A stretch of 35,561 bases of DNA, from the NCBI GenBank assembly GCA_021300505.1, contig JAJTDQ010000005.1:1-35561 (forward strand), written 5' to 3'. The position numbers and the translations under genes are program-made. The stretch's first letter is position 1; each line of letters starts with the position of its first letter. Shown one piece after another: positions 1-9,026 of this stretch. The notes below the pieces were generated by a model. It did no database searches and had not been told where the DNA came from. It worked only from the letters and a program-made list of their open reading frames with translations. Source of the stretch: Cryomorphaceae bacterium (GTDB taxonomy: Bacteria; Bacteroidota; Bacteroidia; Flavobacteriales_D; Crocinitomicaceae).

Positions 1-2
1 GT

Positions 3-1169
3 GGTGTCGCAACGAATGGAAACAAAACATTGCACGTGGGATGTCAAGGAACATGGTGTATTGGCGCAGGCGCTACCTACAATGCGGGGGACGGCGGACT
101 TGGATTTTTCGCATCTACAACAAATAAACGTACGGTTTATAATTCAAACATTTCAACAGCTGGTTATTCCAATCTCACGCTTTCTTTCGATTGGATTGGA
201 ATTGGTGCCGCAGGAACAGATTATTGCTCGGTGCTCTACAGTACCAATGGTGGAACAACATGGACTACATTGCAAGCAATGACAGGAGGTACAACTTGTG
301 GTAATGGTCAAGGATTATGGCAAGCTTCAAACATCACTTTACCTGCGGCCTGTACTAACATTGCTAACCTTCGAATCGGATTCAATTGGCAAAACGATAA
401 TGACGGCGCTGGAACGGACCCTTCCTTTGCAGTGAATAATGTCCGTATCACAGTTCCTGGAGCAACTCCACCTGTTGCTGGTATATTGAACACTGTTTCA
501 ACACTATGCCCAGGAGAATGTGTATCATTTAGTGACCAATCAACAGGAACGATCACATCATGGACATGGGATTTTGGTGATGGCACAACATTCAACCAAC
601 AGACACCACCTCCTCATTGTTACAGCACACCTGGAAACTATACCGTTACATTGACTGTTGGAAACTCAGGTGGAACGAGCTCTCAAACAGTGAATATCAC
701 GGTAGCACCACTGCCATCCACTGCAACCTCTGTTACAAACACGACAATCACAGCACTTCAATCGGGCGCTGTATACCAATGGGTAGAGTGTCCATCGTTG
801 TCTCTTATCCCTAATGCAAACAACATCACCTATACAGCGACCACAAACGGTGATTATGCTGTAATTGTCACAAATGCTCAGGGTTGCGCTGACACATCTG
901 CATGCACAACGATTAGTGGACTTGGAATAGATGAGGACATAAACGAGCAGTTTCAAATCGCACCAATGCCATTTTCGACAGAGCTTACCATCAGTGGTTT
1001 GAAGGATGGGGATTTCACACTTTCAATTTATTCGATTGATGGTCGTGAAGTTTATTCAATTGGACATGCAACAAACGGAACTTATGCGATCGAAATACCT
1101 TCTGGGCAATACATACTAATTGTAAGTACTGAAGATGGAACGATTTCGAAAAGAATCGTTCGTGAATAG
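3..1169 (+). CDS. Secreted PKD-domain protein with C-terminal type IX secretion (Por) sorting domain; 5' end outside window
   Basis: Frame open from base 3 with no stop upstream of the listed TTG start at 30. PKD-like segment 'GECVSFSDQSTGTITSWTWDFGDGTTFN...YSTPGNYTVTLTVGN'. C-terminal 'FQIAPMPFSTELTISGL...LSIYSIDGREV...GQYILIVSTEDGTISKRIVRE' is typical of T9SS type A sorting domains. Confidence 0.85.
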   Translation, partial: GVATNGNKTLHVGCQGTWCIGAGATYNAGDGGLGFFASTTNKRTVYNSNISTAGYSNLTLSFDWIGIGAAGTDYCSVLYSTNGGTTWTTLQAMTGGTTCGNGQGLWQASNITLPAACTNIANLRIGFNWQNDNDGAGTDPSFAVNNVRITVPGATPPVAGILNTVSTLCPGECVSFSDQSTGTITSWTWDFGDGTTFNQQTPPPHCYSTPGNYTVTLTVGNSGGTSSQTVNITVAPLPSTATSVTNTTITALQSGAVYQWVECPSLSLIPNANNITYTATTNGDYAVIVTNAQGCADTSACTTISGLGIDEDINEQFQIAPMPFSTELTISGLKDGDFTLSIYSIDGREVYSIGHATNGTYAIEIPSGQYILIVSTEDGTISKRIVRE

Positions 1170-1203
1170 ATCGTTATCTCAATGAATATGGACTAAATTT
1201 ACA

Positions 1204-1653
1204 TTAGTCAAATTTCGGGTAAACACAGAAATTAAAATATTCACCTATTCTACCATCAATCATGTGCTTAAACTTGATGCAATCAAGTGCACCCTTTTCG
1301 CCATTGAACACCTTACCATGATTGGTCTTTCGACCTATAGACTGAAAATGAAATAGTTCCATCAAAGCAGAAAATCCTGAAACATCCAATCCTGTGAATG
1401 GGTTTTCTGCAGACATCCCGATGCCAGCTATAACTTGTCTACATCCGTGCTGTAAAATAGCGATATCCTCCTCATCGAAATCGGATGGTGGTTGATTAAA
1501 AAAATCATCTTTACGATAAAGTTCAGCTCCAATTTTTAAAAATTTACTCGCTTTTGAGTAGATATATGGAAATTGATTTTCAATGGCGTAATTCTGCTGT
1601 TCTTCACTCATGGAATCAAAGAGTGCGGTAATATTTACAACGTTACTATTCAT
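1204..1653 (-). CDS. Hypothetical protein; start probably the internal ATG at 1653 overlapping the upstream stop
   Basis: ORF 1204..1677; Met9 (MNSNVVNITALF...) overlaps the end of the 307-aa ORF ('catgaatag'), which suggests translational coupling. Confidence 0.55.
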   Translation of the reverse strand: MNSNVVNITALFDSMSEEQQNYAIENQFPYIYSKASKFLKIGAELYRKDDFFNQPPSDFDEEDIAILQHGCRQVIAGIGMSAENPFTGLDVSGFSALMELFHFQSIGRKTNHGKVFNGEKGALDCIKFKHMIDGRIGEYFNFCVYPKFD

Positions 1654-2569
1654 GGGTTTTGTTTTGATTAATTTCATTCGGATAGTTATAGAGCTGAGCG
1701 TAGTCCTTTTTCGATAAATGATAAAATGTAATTTTCTTTAAAAATGTAAACGTGTATCGTTTAATCGCCTCAATGACTCCACTATAATTACCATCCATCC
1801 AGGGCATTAAACCAAGGGATTGAATTTCATTTTTTTCACAATAATCCAAGATTTCGATCATGGACAGTCCTTGTATGTCAAGCGTTTTTTGTTTTTCGAG
1901 AAAGTAGGACCTGATATTCGGTGAACGATGTCTGAAAATTTCACTTTGACTAGAAATACTTACACCAATCAAATCCAACTCATCAGTATCTTGCCAGATG
2001 CTCTTCTGCTTCACTTGAACGTGAACACCCGGATTGAGTGCTAAACTTTTTGATTTCTGTATTCTCTTCAGTCGAAAGACCTCACCAAAGCTGTCGACTT
2101 CCTTATACACTCCATTTCTATAAGCCTTGTGAGTGAACAGGCAAGGATTCAGAAAGTCTTCATCACTACGTGTCAATTTGGTAAAATCAAATCCCCAATC
2201 AAGCTTTTTAATTTTCCCTAAAATACGCACGGACTTGTAATAATTTAAATCGCTTACTAAGACAAACTCATCCAAGAGACATGGCGACAAATATCCCATC
2301 ATGAAGTGGGAGAGCATAACAAAGGATCCACCTCCTTCTTGCAGCCCTTCATTGATATTCACCAAGCAAGAAATTTTCAAGTTTCGGCGCTTCAAACGTT
2401 CAACGGCATCGAGCACATTACAACTCCAACATTCAACCTTTTCACCTAATTGATCATTTCTGAATGCGTGATAATCGATTAATATGATTTTATCAAAGGG
2501 CAATTTCTCGTATTCGGCTCTATATGGTCCAGATGCGAGATACACCAATACTTTCTGTTTATCCCTCAT
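1646..2569 (-). CDS. Hypothetical protein, Rossmann-like N-terminus possible (KVLVYLASGPYRAEYEKLPFDKIILIDYH)
   Basis: 307-aa ORF starting with ATG, no family recognised. Confidence 0.55.
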   Translation of the reverse strand: MRDKQKVLVYLASGPYRAEYEKLPFDKIILIDYHAFRNDQLGEKVECWSCNVLDAVERLKRRNLKISCLVNINEGLQEGGGSFVMLSHFMMGYLSPCLLDEFVLVSDLNYYKSVRILGKIKKLDWGFDFTKLTRSDEDFLNPCLFTHKAYRNGVYKEVDSFGEVFRLKRIQKSKSLALNPGVHVQVKQKSIWQDTDELDLIGVSISSQSEIFRHRSPNIRSYFLEKQKTLDIQGLSMIEILDYCEKNEIQSLGLMPWMDGNYSGVIEAIKRYTFTFLKKITFYHLSKKDYAQLYNYPNEINQNKTHE

Positions 2570-2715
2570 TACTTTTTCAGGTATTTCATTTGGCTTTGTG
2601 TCGATTGTTTACGCCAAGTTGTTTTATTCATAACAGTTGCCGTATGATCTTTTGCATTTTGATTGTTTAAATCAATTTTAGCTTTATAAAGAATGAATTT
2701 ACTATTTTCGTTTAT

Positions 2716-4176
2716 ATGGTAAAGACAATACTGGTAGTACTTTGTGTTATTCTCCTTGCGTCATGTTCACGTTTTCATATACAAAAAGGAGAATCGTATT
2801 ACGACCACGCTAATTATCCGATGGCTATTGCTCACTTTACCGCTGCAATGAAAAAAGGGAAGAAATCAGAAGTCAGGTTTATGCTTGCGGAATGCTATGC
2901 AAAAATGGGGAAACTTGATCTTGCCGAACAACAATTTAAGGAAGCTGCACATGTTGGAATGTATGTTTCACCCTTTCATCATCTGGAGTATATCCGTGTG
3001 CTCATGGAACAAGGAAAATTCGACCAGGCAAGCAATCAACTTCTAAACTATACGAAGGATAATACGAATGATCTATCGGCTTTATTTATGTTCGCCATTT
3101 GTAGGTCCTTCGTCCATGAAAACATCCATTATCCAATGACTTTTCTGAGGGCTTATTGGTTAGATAGGCCTGTTCATTCAAACAACTACAGCAATCTCTG
3201 GATTCAACAGCTGTATCAAAGTGAAAAGAAAAACACGACTGTCTTTATACAGAAAAACTCACCATTCTGGTTAAGTCCACTGTATTTAAGAACTGACATT
3301 GTGAGTCGTTTTGAAAATGGTGCTATTCTTCAGAATGCGTCGGACTTGCCGAATTACTCTCGAATTCATCCTTGGTTATCCAGTGATGGTTCAAGACTTT
3401 ATTTTATTGCTAATTTGCCCAATGGCTTTGGTGGAACCGATATATATTGTTCTAACTTCACAAATGGTCAATGGTCAAGTCCGGTTAATTTAGGTGCTGA
3501 GATAAATACGAGTGCCAATGAATTCTTGCCCTATAGTTCAGAAGATGGCTCACTCTTCTTTTGCCGAGACCACAAGGATGGATTATTCAGCTACATTACA
3601 ACGCAACAAGACCGTTACTGGTTAACACCAATCCGGCTTCAGCAAAACTATTATAACCCTATTGAAGTCAAGACAGACGATCTTGTTTCTAGCGATTTTA
3701 TTGGAAGTTTCCCCGGTGCTCTTCAAAAGGTAAATTCACCCCAAAAATTCAACTTTTACGCAAGCACAAGATGGTTTGGCACTCAAAATTTTGAAGTTGA
3801 AATTATTGAGTTAGATAAACCAATTCTACTCAACTCAATTTACTACGATTATGATAAGTTTAACCTCAGGGAAGAGGCCATTCAAGAGCTCGATAATCTG
3901 GTAAAAATGATGAAGGACAACCCTCAATTATTCATCGAGATTGGCTCCCATACAGATAGTCGTGGTTCAGCCCAATACAATTTGACGCTTTCTCAGAACA
4001 GAGCGCAATCTGTCGTATCCTATCTTATTGCTAAAGGAGTTGACCCAGTTCGTTTGAGTGCAAGGGGTTATGGAGAATCGATGTTACTTAATGGGTGTTC
4101 AGATGGCGTAAAATGTACCGAAGAACAACATCAACTCAATCGAAGAACGACATTCACTGTTCGAAAAAGTCTTTAA
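2716..4176 (+). CDS. OmpA-family lipoprotein with TPR-like N-terminus, WD40-like (PD40) repeats and C-terminal OmpA peptidoglycan-binding domain
   Basis: Lipobox-like 'VILLASCSR'; TPR-like helices (DLAEQQFKEAAHVG); 'HPWLSSDGSRLYFIANLPNGFGGTDIYCS' PD40-like; C-term 'IEIGSHTDSRGSAQYNLTLSQNRAQSVVSYLIAKGVDPVRLSARGYGES...RRTTFTV' OmpA. Confidence 0.9.
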   Translation: MVKTILVVLCVILLASCSRFHIQKGESYYDHANYPMAIAHFTAAMKKGKKSEVRFMLAECYAKMGKLDLAEQQFKEAAHVGMYVSPFHHLEYIRVLMEQGKFDQASNQLLNYTKDNTNDLSALFMFAICRSFVHENIHYPMTFLRAYWLDRPVHSNNYSNLWIQQLYQSEKKNTTVFIQKNSPFWLSPLYLRTDIVSRFENGAILQNASDLPNYSRIHPWLSSDGSRLYFIANLPNGFGGTDIYCSNFTNGQWSSPVNLGAEINTSANEFLPYSSEDGSLFFCRDHKDGLFSYITTQQDRYWLTPIRLQQNYYNPIEVKTDDLVSSDFIGSFPGALQKVNSPQKFNFYASTRWFGTQNFEVEIIELDKPILLNSIYYDYDKFNLREEAIQELDNLVKMMKDNPQLFIEIGSHTDSRGSAQYNLTLSQNRAQSVVSYLIAKGVDPVRLSARGYGESMLLNGCSDGVKCTEEQHQLNRRTTFTVRKSL

Positions 4177-4199
4177 TTCCTCTCGATTTTATTGGACAT

Positions 4200-5152
4200 T
4201 TAGAACATTCGAATCGCCCTTACACGGTAGGTATATTCTTTGGGGAAATTACCCACTTCGGTTTGGTTGATATTGAAGTTCACACTTCCAGCGGTTGCTC
4301 CAGTAAATTGATGTGAGGACCAATACCATGAAGGGAAGAAATTCCCTATTCCATTGAGTAATAAATTTTGACGCATTTTTCGCAATTCTTCGTAAGTTGG
4401 CAAGTACGCCCTCCGAAGACAGAATCTCCATAAGTCAATTGTCCTAAATCTGATGTTTGAAAGGTTAACTGCTCGCCATACGAAGTCGCAATCGCATTCG
4501 TCGCAAAGGCGCGAACATAATACAAAGTACTCGGAATAAGATTGTCGACTTTAACATCAAAAGCACCTAGTCCACTGCCAACAACAACTGATGAATTGCT
4601 TGTTGTAGGATTGGATACGGTTGACCAACAAAATCCACGTTGAGTAACGATTTGAGCACCCTGGGAATAAACGGTTCCATACAACCTAGTTGAGTTGATT
4701 GTCGTTTCACTTGGTGCCAATGTATGCACTTCAGGCGAACCAATTGCGTTCCCTGTAGTAAATGATACAATTTTACTACACGACAAGCCTGCTTCACCTA
4801 TCACAAAAAATTTCATTTCGTAATAACTCGACAACTCAAAATTCAACAGCTTGAAATACGCTGACTTATCATCGAATGAAACAGGGTAAAGTGTGTCGGC
4901 TTGAAGAAAATCATTTCCTTTTACGACGATCAATCCGCGTTCTGTAATTTCACCATGATTTTCATTTAGAATATCCCCTTTTATTACGATTGAATCGTTC
5001 GACGCACTGAATACAGCCACAGACAAATCCGCCTTAACCGGCAAATCCCAACGTCTGTACTTATCGCAACCTACTGAAAGTAAGATGACAACAACGCAAA
5101 GTTGGAGGCTTACTAATTTAAAACTGAACATACTCTTTGAATTCATCAACAA
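4200..5152 (-). pseudogene. Fibronectin-III-like / DUF1566-type (C-type-lectin-fold) lipoprotein disrupted by an internal deletion and frameshift
   Basis: Frame 1 (4346..5152) encodes lipobox 'VILLSVGCDKYRR', FnIII-like 'RGFCWSTVSNPTTSNSSVVVGSGLGAFDVKVDNLIPSTLYYVRAFATNAIATSYGEQLTFQT', then 'TYGDSVFGG' followed by an unrelated tail. A second frame (4200..about 4410) encodes the DUF1566-like C-terminus 'YLPTYEELRKMRQNLLLNGIGNFFPSWYWSSHQFTGATAGSVNFNI...KEYTYRVRAIRMF'. Confidence 0.75.
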
Positions 5153-6635
5153 TTATAAGTTTGTCTTTTCGAATCGCGGACCGTATCACCCTTTCTTGAA
5201 CGTCATTTTCTATGCCTAGTTTTATTACCCATGAAAACTGAAACAGCCATGCGACAGCAGACACTCCAGTAGAAATTAACGATGCCTTATGCCATGTATT
5301 TGCGCGCACATAATTGGGAGATGATCCTATCGGAGCATCACTCGTTTCGTTATAGTATTTTTGGTAATAATGTTGCGAAACAACTTCCGATGTTAACGCA
5401 AAAATGGAAGGTAAAGCAACCATTCCAAAACAAAGCATTGATTTTTGTAAAGAATTTGACACCCTCCTCATTCCTAATCCCGGAACAACGGCAGAAAGCA
5501 AGCCATTTGCCCATCCATAGGCTCTATATTTTAATAGCTGAGTTGAATGAAATATAGAATCATTTACAGTGATGTATCTTTCTCGAATGGAATATTTGCC
5601 CAATGGGAAACCAAGATCACTTAAAATCGGTACTGAGTAAAAATTTTTTCGCCGAATCACATTGATTTCTGATGTGCGCACAGACATGCGAATAGGATAT
5701 TGCGCATTGACAAACTGACCACATAAAACACTAGGATAATGAAGGCTTAAAAGGATTTTTGCATTGTCAAAAGGAGGAGTTTCGCTTTCGGTAGTGTGCA
5801 GCGAAAAATGAGATTGATTTATTCCTTCACTTGTGTAAGCGATCGAAAAAGTAGTTGAGAATTCATTTTGCTTTGATATTTCACTGAAACGAATTCCATC
5901 GTAAATCAAACTTCTCTTTATCGAATTTGTCTCACTAGGATTCAACAGAGAATAATCAAAAATTTCATTATTTAATCTCATAGCATTCTGACCCGTGAAA
6001 TAGGACAATTCTGATTTATGAATCACCACATTACCATTGAAGGAAACCAATTCTGAACTTGCCCCAACGACTTGTCCAATAGGTATATCCCCATTGAAAA
6101 GAAAAAGATTTAGCGGCGTAAATGCCGCCCTACCAAATTGAAAGGTCTGAACTTCGCCACATCTGTTAAGCAAAAAAACCTCCTTGGAATTTAACCAAAT
6201 AGATTCAAAGAAAGAACGGATCAGATCTACAGAAGATTTGGACCTCAGATAATAGGATACTCCATTAAATACGAATGGATGCACCTCACGGTTGTTTTGT
6301 TGCACATAAAAACTCCTATCTTCCTGCTTCAGTGCAATGGAATCGAGCAATTGCGCAACGCGCGCTCCGAGGCGAAGGTAATCTTCCTTTCCTTGAATAC
6401 TTATTTTGAAAGAGAATAAACCTGTAACACCTTGGTTCGGATCACTCTCCTCAATTGAATAACTAAAGGCGTTTAAAGGATTGAATTCTATTTGCGCGAG
6501 GTTAGTTCTTAGAAAATCAACTTCTGCCTGTCCATCGATGCGCAAATTCAACGACGCAGCATGACACTCGTGCAAATTAAATTTGAACGTAAGAGATAAA
6601 ACGATAAATAAAAGAATCCTAAATGGGTGAGTCAT
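5118..6635 (-). CDS. Hypothetical exported/membrane protein
   Basis: 505-aa ORF with N-terminal signal-like helix 'RILLFIVLSLTFKF' and C-terminal hydrophobic segments (LSAVVPGLGMRRVSN..., ASLISTGVSAVAWLFQFSWV). Confidence 0.65.
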   Translation of the reverse strand: MTHPFRILLFIVLSLTFKFNLHECHAASLNLRIDGQAEVDFLRTNLAQIEFNPLNAFSYSIEESDPNQGVTGLFSFKISIQGKEDYLRLGARVAQLLDSIALKQEDRSFYVQQNNREVHPFVFNGVSYYLRSKSSVDLIRSFFESIWLNSKEVFLLNRCGEVQTFQFGRAAFTPLNLFLFNGDIPIGQVVGASSELVSFNGNVVIHKSELSYFTGQNAMRLNNEIFDYSLLNPSETNSIKRSLIYDGIRFSEISKQNEFSTTFSIAYTSEGINQSHFSLHTTESETPPFDNAKILLSLHYPSVLCGQFVNAQYPIRMSVRTSEINVIRRKNFYSVPILSDLGFPLGKYSIRERYITVNDSIFHSTQLLKYRAYGWANGLLSAVVPGLGMRRVSNSLQKSMLCFGMVALPSIFALTSEVVSQHYYQKYYNETSDAPIGSSPNYVRANTWHKASLISTGVSAVAWLFQFSWVIKLGIENDVQERVIRSAIRKDKLIIVDEFKEYVQF

Positions 6636-6650
6636 TCTTCTTAACCAAAA

Positions 6651-7127
6651 TTAGAATGGCAATTCTGGATAAGGAATAAATTGAGAAGCGATAGAGATCA
6701 ATACTGGTGCAATAACAAAAGACAAGGTAATCAGAATAATACCATGTAATCCAGCAATTTCTCTATTGTTCATCGATAATTCATGTTTTTCAACTTGCGA
6801 GGTAAACATCCCAACAAGAAAGAAACTTATCCAGAAAAATGCAAACGAGAACACCCACATACCAACAAAAAAGCCGATGGAATAAAGTATTGCGTTAACG
6901 AAATCTTGCTTATCGAAAAAGAAGGTAAATGCATTGGTAGAAATTTCCGAGATGTGATACAAATTCACCCCTGCCGAAAGTAAAGCCGAAAAATAGATCA
7001 TCAAAATGGCCATATTCTTTGGCGTAGAAATTTTATTCAGGAACTTACTAATTACGATTGAATAGGTAAACATATAAGCTATTCCAAGCAGAACAATAAT
7101 GACTAAGTTAATTACAGAAGTACTCAT
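6651..7127 (-). CDS. Small multi-TM membrane protein
   Basis: 158 aa with about four hydrophobic helices (VINLVIIVLLGIAYMFTYSIVI; NMAILMIYFSALLSAGV; FFVGMWVFSFAFFWISFFLVGMF; GIILITLSFVIAPVLISIA). Confidence 0.65.
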   Translation of the reverse strand: MSTSVINLVIIVLLGIAYMFTYSIVISKFLNKISTPKNMAILMIYFSALLSAGVNLYHISEISTNAFTFFFDKQDFVNAILYSIGFFVGMWVFSFAFFWISFFLVGMFTSQVEKHELSMNNREIAGLHGIILITLSFVIAPVLISIASQFIPYPELPF

Positions 7128-7152
7128 TTTTACGTTGTTTTTTCGTTTAACA

Positions 7153-8043
7153 TTAATTTAAATAGGATTCCCAATCATTTCCTTTTACATCATACCCTAG
7201 CTGAAAGTCGCGTGCGGTAAGTTCCCATAAAAAGTATTTTTTACCCGAGGCATCTTTTCCGTAGCTTGGATAGGATCTGTTTTTCAGGTGAACACCCAAA
7301 ACACTGTGTCCCTCCTCCATACTTACCATCACCGCCACATCGAAACCGAGTTCGTTTAAGATTGTGTAAGCGAATAATGAACGCGTGTCACAGTCCCCCT
7401 TTTTGTGGTACATGAACTCTGCTGGAGCATATACCCCATTTGGCATGACTCCGCTACAACATCCTCGTCCATCACTTTGCACCTTACAATCTGCACTGAA
7501 ACTACCGAAAGGCATTTCACATGGACAATCTTCTTCATCACCAAGAACCAGTGTGTAGGGAATAAATTGAACCGCAGAGGCGATAAGTTCCATTGACTTC
7601 ATATATGCTTCGTCTCTTGGATAATTTTGCCGTTTAATTTCGGCTTTAAATGCCTTGATCATCGGATCCATGATCGGCAAGCTGTTGTCATGCAATTTGC
7701 CGTAAAGTACATTTAGAATATTCCCTTGTGACTCTCTAAATCCAGGTACTTGATTCAACTGCACTGAATCAACCGCAAAGGATATTTTATGCCATTTCCT
7801 GTCGTAATCCTGCCATTTCCAAACAATATTTATCTTGCCATTAACGGAACTCGTATCTTCCTTCTCCGTATCGCCCCATTCGTCATCTTGCTTATCTTCT
7901 GCCTTTACTTCCTTTTCCCATTCTTTCACCATTTTTTCATTAAAGAAAAAATGACCAAAAAAAGGAATGAATACAAGAAACAAAAAGAGAAGCAATATCC
8001 AGAAGACAAGGTTTCCAATGTTAAAATACTTCTTATTATTCAT
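7153..8043 (-). CDS. Transglutaminase-like membrane-anchored protein
   Basis: N-terminal TM 'LVFWILLLFLFLVFIPFFGHFFF'; 'YHKKGDCDTRSLFAYTILNELGFDVAVMVSMEEGHSVLGVHL' resembles the transglutaminase-like Cys..His core. Confidence 0.65.
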   Translation of the reverse strand: MNNKKYFNIGNLVFWILLLFLFLVFIPFFGHFFFNEKMVKEWEKEVKAEDKQDDEWGDTEKEDTSSVNGKINIVWKWQDYDRKWHKISFAVDSVQLNQVPGFRESQGNILNVLYGKLHDNSLPIMDPMIKAFKAEIKRQNYPRDEAYMKSMELIASAVQFIPYTLVLGDEEDCPCEMPFGSFSADCKVQSDGRGCCSGVMPNGVYAPAEFMYHKKGDCDTRSLFAYTILNELGFDVAVMVSMEEGHSVLGVHLKNRSYPSYGKDASGKKYFLWELTARDFQLGYDVKGNDWESYLN

Positions 8044-8054
8044 TCGAAAAAATT

Positions 8055-9026
8055 TTACCTGTTAGGTCGCTTTGTCCGATTGTAAAAATCAGCATAAGAT
8101 CTATTGGACAACCATTTTACATATTCCTCTTTTTCAATAAGAATAAATCGTCTTGACAAAATGTAATGGTCATTGGTAATTCTCAACTCTTGTACTACCA
8201 ATTCTCTCATTACCGGTCCTTTCAAAAACTCAGCACTTTTATTCAACAGAATGATAGGAAACAAGAAGATGATGAGGACAATAAAATCCATTAAATACTT
8301 CCAATACCCCAACCCTCTTGATAAAAATTCAAGATCTACAAGAAGTGAATTTGAGTTAATCAGTAGGAACTCTTTTCCTTTCGCCGCAGTAAATATGTAT
8401 TTCTTCGACCATGGATCGACCACGACTTCTTTCGATTGCAATAACTGGTCAATGGATTCATTTATTTGTCCACGAAACAGGAAAAGTTCTAATCCATTCG
8501 CTACGATAATCCCAAACAAAACCAATATGAGAACGAACATTAGTTTACCTATAAACTGATTGACAAATCCCGTTTTTCGCTGATTGAAATTTGCTGTAGC
8601 ATTTCTTATGGCGATTTTCTTGTCGGTGAGAAAAGCTTCGCGGTCCGCTTTGGATTGAAGTTCCATCACTTTAGCATCTGTCAAATCCTCAAATTCTCTT
8701 TTTTTATCAATCCAATTCAAGTAAAGCAACTCATCTTGAGGTGACAATGAAGCAATAATCAATAACCGTTGGAAATTATACATGACTAGACCAAGAAAAA
8801 CTCCAGTAAGTAGTGCTATGAGATAGGATTGAAAAACAATTGCCGCAAACAAGAACATGGAAAATGCAGCAAGTATTGATGTAACACTAATGAAAATGAC
8901 CAAGCGAGAGTAAATCTTTTTTTGACGATCAGCTTCATCAGTTGTGAGTGTCTCGAAAATCCCAGGACCTATGCCGATTTGTTTGTACAGTTCCATTATT
9001 GAGGGCATATTAATTTGTAATCCCAT
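8055..9026 (-). CDS. DUF4407-like membrane protein (divergent copy)
   Basis: TM pair 'LVIFISVTSILAAFSMFLFAAIVF...LIALLTGVFLGLVMYNFQRLLI', coiled-coil-like middle, then further TM helices. Same layout as the clearer DUF4407 ORF at 11627..12913 (GLIIFNLDRFIV vs GLVMYNFQRLLI). Confidence 0.6.
   Translation of the reverse strand: MGLQINMPSIMELYKQIGIGPGIFETLTTDEADRQKKIYSRLVIFISVTSILAAFSMFLFAAIVFQSYLIALLTGVFLGLVMYNFQRLLIIASLSPQDELLYLNWIDKKREFEDLTDAKVMELQSKADREAFLTDKKIAIRNATANFNQRKTGFVNQFIGKLMFVLILVLFGIIVANGLELFLFRGQINESIDQLLQSKEVVVDPWSKKYIFTAAKGKEFLLINSNSLLVDLEFLSRGLGYWKYLMDFIVLIIFLFPIILLNKSAEFLKGPVMRELVVQELRITNDHYILSRRFILIEKEEYVKWLSNRSYADFYNRTKRPNR

Noticed and set aside
666-956. Minus-strand ORF inside the PKD protein gene (and similar antisense ORFs such as 10828..11211 and 12330..12821)
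   Set aside because: They are fully antisense to well-supported CDSs, have low-complexity or unnatural composition and no recognisable domain, so are shadow ORFs.
8173-8559. Plus-strand 128-aa ORF within the DUF4407-like gene
   Set aside because: Antisense to a supported membrane protein gene with no domain signal.
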